DNA of 61,007 nt from positions 1 through 61,007 of the forward strand of contig NZ_MAPV01000078.1 of assembly GCF_001700505.1 (NCBI RefSeq), in the 5' to 3' direction. The position numbers and the translations under genes are program-made. Below, piece by piece: positions 1 to 8,337 of this stretch (the stretch's first letter is position 1; each line of letters opens with the position of its first letter). The notes below the pieces were generated by a model. It was not told the origin of the DNA, searched no databases, and was given only the letters and a program-made list of their open reading frames with translations. Origin of the DNA: Streptomyces mutomycini (GTDB lineage Bacteria; Actinomycetota; Actinomycetes; Streptomycetales; Streptomycetaceae).

Positions 1-273
1 CGCGTAGTCCCGGCCCCGGCTGACGAGCACCGAACTGTCGGGCCCGGGGTCGACCAGATACCAGTACTCGCGGGTGGAGGCGTTCTGGTCGACGGTGAGC
101 GTGAAGCGCTCGCCCGGCTCGGCAGTGATGCTGGTGTCCTTGACCGGGTGGCTCGTGGTGCGCGCGGAGCCGCCGGCCGGTTCGTCGCTGCCGGAGCCGC
201 AGCCCGTGGCGAGAGCGAGGAGCGCGGCCGCCGCGATCGCGGCACCGCCCCTGCTACCGCGGAAGGTAGACAC
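1..273 (-). CDS. Chagasin-like (I42) protease-inhibitor lipoprotein, partial
   Basis: The gene runs off the left edge; about 91 codons are visible. The GTG at 273 opens a classic lipoprotein leader: basic VSTFRGSRGG, an Ala/Leu core, then a lipobox ending ATGC, so it should be anchored outside the membrane. The mature part contains RFTLTVDQNASTREYWYLVD, which follows the pattern of chagasin/I42 inhibitors of papain-type peptidases (strand, N-x-T-T-G-Y-like loop, then W). The loop reads NASTREYW, so the canonical NPTTGY is only partly kept. It overlaps the end of the upstream peptidase gene by 20 bases, implying translational coupling. Inference: it is the cognate inhibitor (immunity) for that peptidase. 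The GAPG/RPW loops lie outside the window, so family assignment rests on one loop. Confidence 0.6.
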   Translation of the reverse strand, partial: MSTFRGSRGGAAIAAAALLALATGCGSGSDEPAGGSARTTSHPVKDTSITAEPGERFTLTVDQNASTREYWYLVDPGPDSSVLVSRGRDYA

Positions 274-1837
274 TGTACGCGTTGGGGAGATCACTGTCGG
301 AAGCCTTGCCCATGTGGCCGTTGATGAAGTCGTCCTCGCTGACCCAAGTGGTCGAGCCCCAGGGGTTGTACACCTGAAGCATGTCACCCTCCTGGGCGAT
401 GATGGTCATCGCGTGGGCGCCGTCCTTGCCCGAAACGTCGACCGGCACCGGATGCCCCTGCGCCACCGACTTCTCGACTTCGGTGAGGACCGCCCTGCGG
501 TCGGCGGCGCTGTCCAGGTCCTGACGCTGGTAGTCGCTGCCGGTGGCACTGCCGACGGCGGTGTCATTGATCCGTTCCTGCCCCTCGGGCCCCATGCCCG
601 TCCAGTTCTCGCCGCCGTCGCCTTCGGTGTGCAGCCGGTGCTGTTCGGCCACCAGCCGCTGCCTGAAGGCGTCGGGGTCGTCCTCCTGCCCGTCGGGACC
701 GCCGGTGAGTTCGAGCGCGTACAAGGGGTCGATCATGGCGCGGGAGGTGACGGTGGACGACGCCACGCAGGTGCCCTCCGAGCCGTCGCCGCCCTGGATC
801 CACCGCTGACCGTCGAACGTGACGGAGTCCGTGTTGTTGTTCGAGCCGTTCGCCGCCAGGCCCTCGTCGTTCATGCTGTCCTCGGCGGTGACCACCGGAG
901 TGAGGTGCCGGCGCATCCAGTCGGGGTCCTTGCCGTGGATCTTGTCCTGGAACTCCCCGATATCGGCGACACTGTGGCCGGCGGCCAGGGCCTTCATCAG
1001 ATAGGCCCGCTCCTGCGGGTTCTCCGATTTCGCCAGCATCCGCTCCATGGCCATCTCGTCGTCGAGGCTCAGCAGGTCCATACGCGTTGACGCGCGCGCC
1101 AGCTCACCGGCCTTGAGGATCTCGTTCAGCTCCGTGTCGGCGCCCGCGACACCCGCGTCGGCGAGCATCAGCTTGTCGACGGCGGTGAGTTCGCTGGTCT
1201 CCATCTTCCCGGCCCGGGCCTCGGCGGCCCACTTGTTCAGGTCGCGGGCCGCGACGCGGGTGGCTTCCTGCGCCTCGGAGACGGCGGCGTGCATCAGGTC
1301 GACCGCGTAGGAGCCGAGGTGGGCGGCGTTCTTCCGGTCCCACTCCTCCTCGTCGTTCTCGCGCAGGTCGTCGAAGAACCCGTCCCTGCCGCCGAGCATC
1401 TTCTTCTGCTCCACCAGCTGTCCGCGGCCCTGCTCGTCCTTGCGCTGCGCGGCGCCGATCGCGTCGGCCAGCGTCAGCAGCACCGTCGCGCTTTCCTGGA
1501 ACGCCTCGCTCATCTGGGTCGCGGCCCGCCCGGCGGCTTTCACCACGTCGGAGGCCAGGACGCCCGTGTCGCCGGCCCACACTTCCGGAAGACCCTTGCG
1601 ACCCACCCGGTCGACCTGGTCGAAGACGCTGCCGACGTTGCCGACCTGGCTTCGGTAGAGGGTTGCCAGGCCCTCGATGACACCTTGGTTCCCGCCCGGT
1701 GCGGGCACCGAGAGGGCGTCGTCAATCAGGTCGAGAACCTCGTTCTTGCTCCCGGCACCGAGCAGCTTCTTGGACAGCCCGGCGAGCCACGCGAGGCGGA
1801 AGGAAGGGGAGTCGAAGGGAGAGGGGAGGAACGACAC
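254..1837 (-). CDS. Large protein with C-terminal papain/calpain-like cysteine peptidase domain
   Basis: A 527-residue protein. The GTG at 1837 is chosen because GAGGAG lies just upstream and the longer reading frame runs through the preceding gene. Residues 1 to about 330 are mostly helical and charged, with no signal peptide or membrane segment. The C-terminal ~190 residues carry a peptidase triad: Cys357 in EGTCVASS, His475 in GAHAMTI and Asn491 in VYNPWG. NPWG is the Asn motif typical of calpains, and the His-Asn spacing of 16 equals that of papain. It sits between a WXG100-like gene (11-base gap) and a chagasin-like inhibitor (overlap). Inference: an effector exported by a type VII-like system, kept in check by the lipoprotein. 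The substrate is unknown and the helical region was not recognised. Confidence 0.7.
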   Translation of the reverse strand: MSFLPSPFDSPSFRLAWLAGLSKKLLGAGSKNEVLDLIDDALSVPAPGGNQGVIEGLATLYRSQVGNVGSVFDQVDRVGRKGLPEVWAGDTGVLASDVVKAAGRAATQMSEAFQESATVLLTLADAIGAAQRKDEQGRGQLVEQKKMLGGRDGFFDDLRENDEEEWDRKNAAHLGSYAVDLMHAAVSEAQEATRVAARDLNKWAAEARAGKMETSELTAVDKLMLADAGVAGADTELNEILKAGELARASTRMDLLSLDDEMAMERMLAKSENPQERAYLMKALAAGHSVADIGEFQDKIHGKDPDWMRRHLTPVVTAEDSMNDEGLAANGSNNNTDSVTFDGQRWIQGGDGSEGTCVASSTVTSRAMIDPLYALELTGGPDGQEDDPDAFRQRLVAEQHRLHTEGDGGENWTGMGPEGQERINDTAVGSATGSDYQRQDLDSAADRRAVLTEVEKSVAQGHPVPVDVSGKDGAHAMTIIAQEGDMLQVYNPWGSTTWVSEDDFINGHMGKASDSDLPNAYSVYLPR

Positions 1838-1848
1838 CGGCTCGCTCC

Positions 1849-2220
1849 TCAGTAGCTCGACAGGACCGAGCTGCGCCCGCCCTGCTTCGGTGTGCCGCTG
1901 ACACTGCTCGTGCCACCGACGGAGACACTGTCCACGCCTGTCATCACCAGACCGTCGCTGCCGCGGTAGGCGCTCTTGGCCAACTGCACCTTGCCACCGA
2001 GCTCGTGCAACGCCGACGCCAGTGTCTTGGCCTCCGCCTCCCACGCCTTGACGAACGCGTTGAGCGCCGAGGCGGCGTCATCGCCGCCGGCGTCGTCGTA
2101 CGAGTAGCTCGTGCGGGACTTGACGGCCGAGCTGACGCCGTCCATATCCGTTCCGGCGTCGTCGAGTTGCTGGGCCTGGCCGGTCATACCTGCCTTGATC
2201 CGGTAGCCGTCGAAGCCCAC
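1849..2220 (-). CDS. WXG100/ESX-like small protein
   Basis: A 123-residue protein starting at GTG 2220 behind a strong GGGGGAGG ribosome site. It begins GFDGYRIKAGM and is predicted mainly helical, with a central AFVKAWEAEAKTLASAL helix and a later YRGSD (residues 85-89), which fits the YxxxD export motif of type VII substrates. A strict W-x-G turn is absent (W-E-A instead), so it is WXG100-like rather than canonical. It is followed after 11 bases by the peptidase gene, as ESX partners usually are. Upstream, a GTTAGCCT element could be the -10 region of the promoter. Inference: secretion partner or chaperone for the peptidase protein. Confidence 0.6.
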   Translation of the reverse strand: MGFDGYRIKAGMTGQAQQLDDAGTDMDGVSSAVKSRTSYSYDDAGGDDAASALNAFVKAWEAEAKTLASALHELGGKVQLAKSAYRGSDGLVMTGVDSVSVGGTSSVSGTPKQGGRSSVLSSY

Positions 2221-2494
2221 CGCGCCTCCCCCGTATGCGTTCGATCTTGACCGCACGCAGGCTAACACTCACTACATATAAGACGATCGCATGTCATCCG
2301 CCCCACACAGCTCCTCGACATCACCCACCCACGGCACTCCTGAGCGCTCGTCCCCGGCTCGGCGATCGGGCGTAACTCATTTAGGCGTGCGGCGCGTTCG
2401 GGCTGACGCCGAGGCCCACCCCTCTCTTCCTCGAACCCCGAACCTGCGCATCCACCTTGCAGGGCGGGCCCGGCGCACCCAGACCCGGAATCGA

Positions 2495-3313
2495 CTACGG
2501 ACGCGGCTGTTCGGGGCGGGCCACGAGGACCTCGACGCCGTCGGCCTGGAGCGCGTCGAGGTCGAAGGCCGGGATGCCGGAGTCGACGATGACGAGGTCG
2601 AAGGCGGTCACCGGGGCCAGCTGGTAGAGACCGCGGCGGCGGAACTTCGTGTGGTCGACGAGAAGGACCTTGCGCGCACAGGCGTCCATCAGGGCACGCT
2701 TCACCGCCACCGTCTCCTGCGACTGGTGGTAGCAGTGGCCACGCGTGATGGCGGTCGTGGAGGCGAAGAGCGTGTCGGCGCTGAGACTGGTCACGGCGTC
2801 CACGGTGCGCAGGCCGAGGAAGGCGTCGTAGGCCGGGTAGTAGGTGCCGCCCAGCGAGATGAGCTCGATGCCCGGGCTGTCGGCCAGCGCCTGGGTGACG
2901 GGCCCGAAGTTGGTGATGACGGTCAAGGGGGTGTGCCGGTCGAGGAGACGGGTGAGCGCCAGCGCCGTCGTACTGTCGTCGATGACGACCGCTTGCCCGG
3001 GTTTGACCAGGGGCAGGGCGGCGCGGGCGATGGCGTCCTTCGCCGCGGTCATGGCGCGGGCACGGTGGCGGACATCGCCGTGGAAGGCGGTCGAGGGCTG
3101 GGCGGTCGCGCCGCCGCGGACCTTCCTCAGCCAGCCCCGGTCCTGCAGGTGGTCGAGGTCCCGGCGGATCGTCATGGCGGTCACGCCCAGTTCGTCGGCC
3201 AGCTGATCGATCCGGACGAACCCCATGTCCACGACGCGCCCCTTGATCCGCTCCCTCCGCTCGCGGGGTTTCCTGCCGCTCATGTCGGCCGGGTGCCGGT
3301 CGTCTGCTCCCAT
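2495..3313 (-). CDS. DeoR-family transcriptional regulator
   Basis: A 272-residue sugar-responsive repressor. The ATG at 3313 has AGGAGC eight bases upstream. The N-terminus has the DeoR winged helix-turn-helix, with recognition helix ELGVTAMTIRRDLDHL near residues 40-55 followed by RGGA. The C-terminus is the DeoRC sensor domain (VIDDSTTALAL, LISLGGTYYP, DLVIVDSGIP), which binds phosphorylated sugars in known members. It is divergent from the sugar transporter and kinase operon and almost certainly controls it. The likely inducer is a phosphorylated intermediate made by one of the two FGGY kinases. Confidence 0.9.
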   Translation of the reverse strand: MGADDRHPADMSGRKPRERRERIKGRVVDMGFVRIDQLADELGVTAMTIRRDLDHLQDRGWLRKVRGGATAQPSTAFHGDVRHRARAMTAAKDAIARAALPLVKPGQAVVIDDSTTALALTRLLDRHTPLTVITNFGPVTQALADSPGIELISLGGTYYPAYDAFLGLRTVDAVTSLSADTLFASTTAITRGHCYHQSQETVAVKRALMDACARKVLLVDHTKFRRRGLYQLAPVTAFDLVIVDSGIPAFDLDALQADGVEVLVARPEQPRP

Positions 3314-3550
3314 GGAAGCTCCTGTTCCTTTTCTGTGAAGTGAACATCCCCGGACCGGCCCCTTGCCTCGTTCCCCGCTCCCTCCGCAGAGGCCGTCTGT
3401 GCACCTGCCGGCACTGTCGCCCGCTTCGGGACGACGGCATACGGCCGGACCTCTCATCACGCCTCGCGGATCCCACCCGCCCGCCATTTCGCCGAGCGAA
3501 CATCGAAGGCCGGATAAGCGGCACGGCAATTGTTCAATTACTGCGGTCCG

Positions 3551-3577
3551 TTGACACAAATGAAACATCTGAGTTTC
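3551..3577 (+). promoter_or_regulatory. Candidate promoter and DeoR operator upstream of the sugar operon
   Basis: The 304-base gap between the divergent regulator and transporter genes holds no gene. It contains TTGACA (3551-3556), which resembles a -35 element, and directly after it the inverted repeat GAAAC-atctga-GTTTC (3562-3577), about 40 bases before the start codon. The AT-rich stretch 3528-3540 also stands out. The overlap of a palindrome with the promoter suggests a repressor site. The assignment to the DeoR protein is inferred from position only. Confidence 0.4.
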
Positions 3578-3617
3578 CTGAGCGTTGCCTTCAGTGTCCA
3601 TGAGCAGGGAGTGGAAC

Positions 3618-4685
3618 ATGAGAAGACCGGCACGTCTTGCTCTCATAGGGATCCTCGCCATGGGCACGCTCGTATCGTGCGCGGAGGAACCGGCTACGAG
3701 TGGCTCCGACGACGGCAGCGGCGTGGGCAAGGTCGCGTTCCTGATGCCTGACCTCGCCTCCACCCGGTACGAGCAGTACGACGCCCCACTCTTCAGGAAG
3801 CGCATGCGTGCGCTCTGCCAGGAGTGCGGGGTCATCTACCAGAACGCCGACAGCGACGCCTCGTTGCAGCAGCAGCAGGCCAACTCCGCAATGGCGCAGG
3901 GCGCCAAGGTAATCGTGCTGGACCCGGTCGACTCCGACTCGGCGTCCACCATCGTGCAGACGGCGCATTCCCAGGGCGTCAAGGTGATCGCATACGACCG
4001 GCCGGTCTCCAAGAAGCCGGCGGACTTCTACGTCTCGTTCGACAACGAGGCGATCGGCGAGTCCATCGGCCGGTCGCTGGTCGGCCGTCTCGAGAAGGCG
4101 GGGGCGAAAGGCGGGCTACTCCAGGTCAACGGTTCTCCGACCGACGCGGCTGCCGGGCTGATCAAGAAGGGCATCCACAAGGCCGTGGATGACAGCGGGT
4201 TCGACCTGCTCGCCGAGTACGACACCCCGGAGTGGTCACCGGAGAAGGCGCAGCAGTGGGTGAGCGGTCAGATCGCCCAGTACCCCGGCGGGATCGCCGG
4301 TGTGGTGGCCGCCAACGACGGCACCGGGGGCGGGGCGATCGCGGCCTTCAAGGGCGCCGAGGTGGAGGTCCCTCCGGTCACCGGCAACGACGCCGAGCTG
4401 GCGGCGGTCCAGCGCATCGTCTCGGGCGACCAGTACAACACCATCAACAAGCCCATCAAGACGGTCGCGGAGGCGGCGGCGGAGGCCGCCCATCAGCTGA
4501 TGGAGGGTGAGACGCCGAAGGCGGACTCGACGCTCTTCGGCACGCCGTCGCAGCTGTTCGAGCCGACGGTGGTGACCCGGGAGAACCTCAAGGAGGTCGT
4601 CTTCGGCCCTGACGGGGTGCTCAAGGCCGAGGACGTCTGCACCCGCGTGTACGCCGACGACTGCCGGCGGCTGGGCATCGAATAG
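3618..4685 (+). CDS. Sugar ABC transporter substrate-binding lipoprotein
   Basis: A 355-residue exported binding protein of the ribose/xylose class (Peripla_BP_4 type). ATG 3618 follows GGGAG at good spacing. The leader MRRPARLALIGILAMG ends in the lipobox LVSC, so the mature protein is a lipoprotein. The fold signatures are visible: VAFLMPDLASTRYEQYDAP, GAKVIVLDPVDSDSAS, YDRPV and VVAANDGTGGGAIAAFK. XylF-like proteins share the D-x-P and ANDGTA-type motifs. First gene of the transporter operon; the ATPase follows after 34 bases. The ligand cannot be read from sequence. Confidence 0.92.
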   Translation: MRRPARLALIGILAMGTLVSCAEEPATSGSDDGSGVGKVAFLMPDLASTRYEQYDAPLFRKRMRALCQECGVIYQNADSDASLQQQQANSAMAQGAKVIVLDPVDSDSASTIVQTAHSQGVKVIAYDRPVSKKPADFYVSFDNEAIGESIGRSLVGRLEKAGAKGGLLQVNGSPTDAAAGLIKKGIHKAVDDSGFDLLAEYDTPEWSPEKAQQWVSGQIAQYPGGIAGVVAANDGTGGGAIAAFKGAEVEVPPVTGNDAELAAVQRIVSGDQYNTINKPIKTVAEAAAEAAHQLMEGETPKADSTLFGTPSQLFEPTVVTRENLKEVVFGPDGVLKAEDVCTRVYADDCRRLGIE

Positions 4686-4719
4686 CGGCCGTCCTGTGCC
4701 AGAGCGAGAGAGGGGACCC

Positions 4720-5574
4720 ATGACAAGCTCCGCGATCCCCGGGACGGCCTCCGGTACGCCTCCCGGACCGGGCCCCGGAACCGCCGGGACCGGCGTGCTG
4801 TCGCTGAGGGGAGTGAGCAAGCAGTTCGGCGCGGTCGCGGCGCTGAGCGGGATCGACCTCGATGTCGCGGCCGGTGAGGTGGTCGCCGTGGTCGGGGACA
4901 ACGGGGCCGGAAAGTCCACACTCGTGAAGATCCTGTCGGGGGTGTACGCCCCCGACGCGGGGACGGTCTCCGTCCACGGCAGGGAAGTCTCGTTCGATTC
5001 CCCGGGCGCCGCACACGCGCTGGGCATCGCGACGGTCTACCAGGACCTGGCGCTGTGCGAGAACCTCGACGTCAAGGCGAACCTCTTCCTGGGCCAGGAG
5101 CTACGGCCCTGGATGCTGGACGACGTCGCCATGGAGAAGCGGTCCTGGGAGCTGCTGCGTGAGCTGCGCGCCAGGATTCCCTCGCTCGACGTCCCGGTGG
5201 CCGCGCTCTCGGGCGGTCAGCGGCAGACGGTGGCGATCGCCCGGGCTCTGCTCGGCCGGCCGGAGGTCGTCCTGCTCGACGAACCGACGGCCGCCCTCGG
5301 TGTCGCGCAGACCGCCGAGGTGCTCAACCTCATCGAGCGGCTGAGGGACAACGGGCTCGGCATCGTCATGATCAGCCACAACATGGAGGACGTCCGGGCG
5401 GTCGCCGACCGGGTGGCCGTGCTCCGGCTCGGCCGCAACAACGGTGTGTTCGACGCCCGGGGGGTCTCCTCCGAGGAGATCGTCGCCGCGATCACCGGCG
5501 CCGCCGACAACGCCGTTTCGCAGCGTGCCACGCGGCGCGCGGCCATCCCTCGGGAAGAGGAGGAACAGCAGTGA
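4720..5574 (+). CDS. Sugar ABC transporter ATP-binding protein
   Basis: A 284-residue ATPase with one nucleotide-binding domain: Walker A GDNGAGKST at residues 59-66, signature ALSGGQRQTVAIARAL, Walker B VVLLDEPTAAL and switch His in ISHNM. E. coli RbsA/XylG carry two fused domains (about 500 residues); this is the single-domain FrcA-like form. The ATG at 4720 is preferred to an upstream GTG because AGAGAGGGG sits before it. Its stop overlaps the permease start (GTGA), so the two are translationally coupled. Confidence 0.93.
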   Translation: MTSSAIPGTASGTPPGPGPGTAGTGVLSLRGVSKQFGAVAALSGIDLDVAAGEVVAVVGDNGAGKSTLVKILSGVYAPDAGTVSVHGREVSFDSPGAAHALGIATVYQDLALCENLDVKANLFLGQELRPWMLDDVAMEKRSWELLRELRARIPSLDVPVAALSGGQRQTVAIARALLGRPEVVLLDEPTAALGVAQTAEVLNLIERLRDNGLGIVMISHNMEDVRAVADRVAVLRLGRNNGVFDARGVSSEEIVAAITGAADNAVSQRATRRAAIPREEEEQQ

Positions 5575-6821
5575 CCTCTCTCGGTTCTCCGGTGGCGGCG
5601 GCCACCGGCCGGCCGGACGAGCCTCCGGCGGCCCGGCACGGTTTCCGCGACAGCGTCCGCGGCACGGTCCGCCGGGCCCGGGACGGCGACCTGGGCATGC
5701 TGCCGGTCGTCGCCGGTGTCGTGGTGATCTGGACGATCTTCCAGTCGCTGAACCGCACCTTCCTGTCCAGCACCAACCTGGTGAACCTGGCGTTCGACAT
5801 GGTGCCCCTGGGGGTGATCGCGCTCGGCATCGTGTGCGTCCTGCTGGTCGGCCAGATCGACCTGTCGGTCGGCTCCGTGAGCGGCGTCGCGGCCGCGACC
5901 ACGGGTGTGGTGATGGTCCGTCACGAGCAGTCGGTGTGGCTGGCGATCCTGGTGGCGGCCGGCGTCGGCGCGCTGATCGGCTGGCTCTACGGGCAGGTGC
6001 TCAACCGTTTCGGTGTGCCCAGCTTCGTCGTCACCCTGGGCGGCCTGCTGGCCTTCCTCGGCACCCAGCTCTGGCTCCTGCGGGGCCAGAACGCCATCAA
6101 CCTGCCGTACGACTCCGGCCTGGTGAGGTTCGCGCAGGTGTGGTTCGTCCCCGACGTGGCGGCCTACGCCCTCATGCTCCTCGCGGCGGGCGGTTTCCTC
6201 GCGGTCGGCCTGACCCGGGCCCGCAGCCGCCGCCGTGCCGGGCTGTCGTCCGTCTCGCCGCGGTGGCTGGCGGCGCAGTCCCTCGCGCTGGCGGCGGCGC
6301 TGCTCTTCGCGGTGTACTACCTGAACCGGACGCGCGGTGTGCCGTGGATGTTCGTGCTCTTCGTCGGCCTGGTCCTGATCCTGCACTACGTCCTCACCAG
6401 GACCGGGTTCGGCCGGTCGCTGTACGCGGTGGGCGGCAACGCGGAGGCCGCGCGCAGGGCGGGTATCGACGTACGCGGCGTGTACACCGCGGCGTTCGTC
6501 CTGTGTTCCACGCTCGCCGCGACCGGTGGGGTCCTGGCCGCGGCCCGTCTCGCCGCGGCGAACCAGAGCACCGGCACCTCGGACGTGAACCTCAACGCCA
6601 TCGCCGCCGCGGTGATCGGCGGGACGAGTCTCTTCGGCGGCCGTGGTTCGGCTTTCGCCGCCCTGCTCGGCGTCGTCGTCATCCAGTCGATCTCCAGCGG
6701 GCTCACCCTGCTCAATCTCGACTCCTCGTACCGATTCGTCATCACGGGCTGCGTGCTGCTGGTCGCCGTCGGCCTGGACTCCGCCGCCCGCCGTTCGCGG
6801 CAGGCACACGGAAGGGGCTGA
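5571..6821 (+). CDS. Sugar ABC transporter permease (BPD_transp_2 / XylH-FrcC type)
   Basis: A 416-residue integral membrane protein with about ten hydrophobic segments, starting at GTG 5571 behind AGGAGGAAC. Family signatures are GQIDLSVGSVSG (residues about 98-109) and GTSLFGGRGS near the C-terminus. The insertion around residues 200-250, with an RARSRRRAG loop, makes it longer than ribose permeases (~320) and closer to xylose-type permeases. It overlaps the ATPase by four bases and the first kinase follows after four bases. Confidence 0.93.
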   Translation: MTSLGSPVAAATGRPDEPPAARHGFRDSVRGTVRRARDGDLGMLPVVAGVVVIWTIFQSLNRTFLSSTNLVNLAFDMVPLGVIALGIVCVLLVGQIDLSVGSVSGVAAATTGVVMVRHEQSVWLAILVAAGVGALIGWLYGQVLNRFGVPSFVVTLGGLLAFLGTQLWLLRGQNAINLPYDSGLVRFAQVWFVPDVAAYALMLLAAGGFLAVGLTRARSRRRAGLSSVSPRWLAAQSLALAAALLFAVYYLNRTRGVPWMFVLFVGLVLILHYVLTRTGFGRSLYAVGGNAEAARRAGIDVRGVYTAAFVLCSTLAATGGVLAAARLAAANQSTGTSDVNLNAIAAAVIGGTSLFGGRGSAFAALLGVVVIQSISSGLTLLNLDSSYRFVITGCVLLVAVGLDSAARRSRQAHGRG

Positions 6822-6825
6822 GGGC

Positions 6826-8337
6826 ATGACGTCGCTGGCCATCGACGCCGGCACCACCACCGTCAAAGTGGTCGGATACGGATCGGACGGGGAGGAACTG
6901 ACAGTCTGTCACCGGCCGACCCGGGTACTGCGGCCCCTGCCCGGCCGGGCGGAGCAGGACATGGGCCACGTCTGGGGGGCGGTCGCCTCCGCCACCCGCG
7001 AGGTGGTGGCCGCGCTGCCCGAGCCGCCGGAGCTGGTCGCCGTCACCGGGCAGGGAGACGGAGCGTGGCTCGTCGACGACCGGGGCAGGCCCACCGGGCC
7101 CGCCGTGCTGTGGAACGACGGCCGGGCCGCCGATCTGGTCACCGGGTGGGAGCGCGACGGCACCCTGGAGGAGGCCTTCAGGATCTGCGGCTCCCGGCTG
7201 TCCACCGGCATGCCCAACGCCGTACTGGCCTGGATGCGGGAGCACGACCCGGACCGGACACGTCGCTCGCGCCACCTGCTGACCTGCGGCGGCTGGCTCT
7301 TCCTGAAACTCACCGGAGAAGCGGCCGTGGACGAGTCCGAGGCATCGGCGCCCTTCCTCGACCTCGGGCGACGCACGTGGTCCGACCGGCTGTTCGAGCT
7401 GTACGGCGTGGAGTGGGCCCGCGACCTGCTGCCCCCGCTCCGGGACGACGACCACCGGGTGACCGCGCTCAGCAGCGCCGCGACCGAGGAGACGGGGCTG
7501 CCCGCCGGGATCCCCGTGGTGCTGGCGCCCTACGACATCTGTGCGACCGCCATCGGCTCCGGGGCGGTCAGCACCGGCCGGGCCTGCACCGTACTCGGCA
7601 CGACCCTGTCCACCGAGATCGTCACCGACTCCGCCGACTGTGTGCTTGACGACGAGCCGGTGGGCATCACCGTCACCCTGGGCGTCCCCGGACACTATCT
7701 GCGCGCGTTCCCCACCATGAGCGGCGGCGACATGCTGCACTGGGGCGCACGGCTTCTCGGGCTCGGCTCGGTCACCGACCTGATGACCCTGGCCGAGCGC
7801 GGCGCCGAGGACACGGCCGGAGTGCGGTTCCTGCCCTATGTCTCCTCCGCCGGTGAACGCGCCCCGTTCTTCGACCCGGGCGCCCGCGGTTCCCTGTCCG
7901 GTCTGTCCCTGGACAGCGGCCGCGAGGACGTGGCCCGCGCGGTGGTGGAGGGCGCCACCATGGCCATCCGCGACTGCCTCGCCGCCTCCGCGGCCGCTCC
8001 GGAGCTGTTGACCCTCAGCGGCGGCGGTGCCCGGAGCGCGTACTGGACACGGCTGATCGCGGATGTCGTCGGTCTGCCGGTGGCGATCACCGCGGACACG
8101 GAGACCGGGGCCCGCGGCGCCTGGCTGACCGGCATGGTCGCGACCGGCCGTGAGCCGGACTTCGCCACCGCGGCGGCACGGCACGTGCGGATCTCCGCCA
8201 CCTGCGAGCCTGACCCCGCCAAGGGCCGGGCCGTGGGCGACCGATACGCGGAGTTCCTGCGGCTGCGGGAGCTGCACAGGCCGATCTGGGCGCTCGGACG
8301 CGGCGGCGCGGGCCTCGCCGGCGGAGCCGGCGCGTGA
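6826..8337 (+). CDS. FGGY-family carbohydrate kinase (first of two)
   Basis: A 503-residue sugar or polyol kinase. It opens with the actin-like phosphate loop LAIDAGTTTVKVVGYGSDG, has a central substrate region (WNDGRAADLVTGWE) and a C-terminal ATPase part (TLSGGGARSAYWTRLIADV). ATG 6826 comes right after the permease stop. It should phosphorylate the imported substrate in the cytoplasm. The second kinase directly downstream overlaps by four bases; the two are clearly different sequences, so this is not a recent duplication. Substrate unknown. Confidence 0.92.
   Translation: MTSLAIDAGTTTVKVVGYGSDGEELTVCHRPTRVLRPLPGRAEQDMGHVWGAVASATREVVAALPEPPELVAVTGQGDGAWLVDDRGRPTGPAVLWNDGRAADLVTGWERDGTLEEAFRICGSRLSTGMPNAVLAWMREHDPDRTRRSRHLLTCGGWLFLKLTGEAAVDESEASAPFLDLGRRTWSDRLFELYGVEWARDLLPPLRDDDHRVTALSSAATEETGLPAGIPVVLAPYDICATAIGSGAVSTGRACTVLGTTLSTEIVTDSADCVLDDEPVGITVTLGVPGHYLRAFPTMSGGDMLHWGARLLGLGSVTDLMTLAERGAEDTAGVRFLPYVSSAGERAPFFDPGARGSLSGLSLDSGREDVARAVVEGATMAIRDCLAASAAAPELLTLSGGGARSAYWTRLIADVVGLPVAITADTETGARGAWLTGMVATGREPDFATAAARHVRISATCEPDPAKGRAVGDRYAEFLRLRELHRPIWALGRGGAGLAGGAGA

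Noticed and set aside
3314..3835. N-terminal extension of the DeoR regulator frame to 3835
   Set aside because: The extension would cover the divergent promoter and the start of the binding-protein gene; ATG 3313 has a strong ribosome site and fits the family length.
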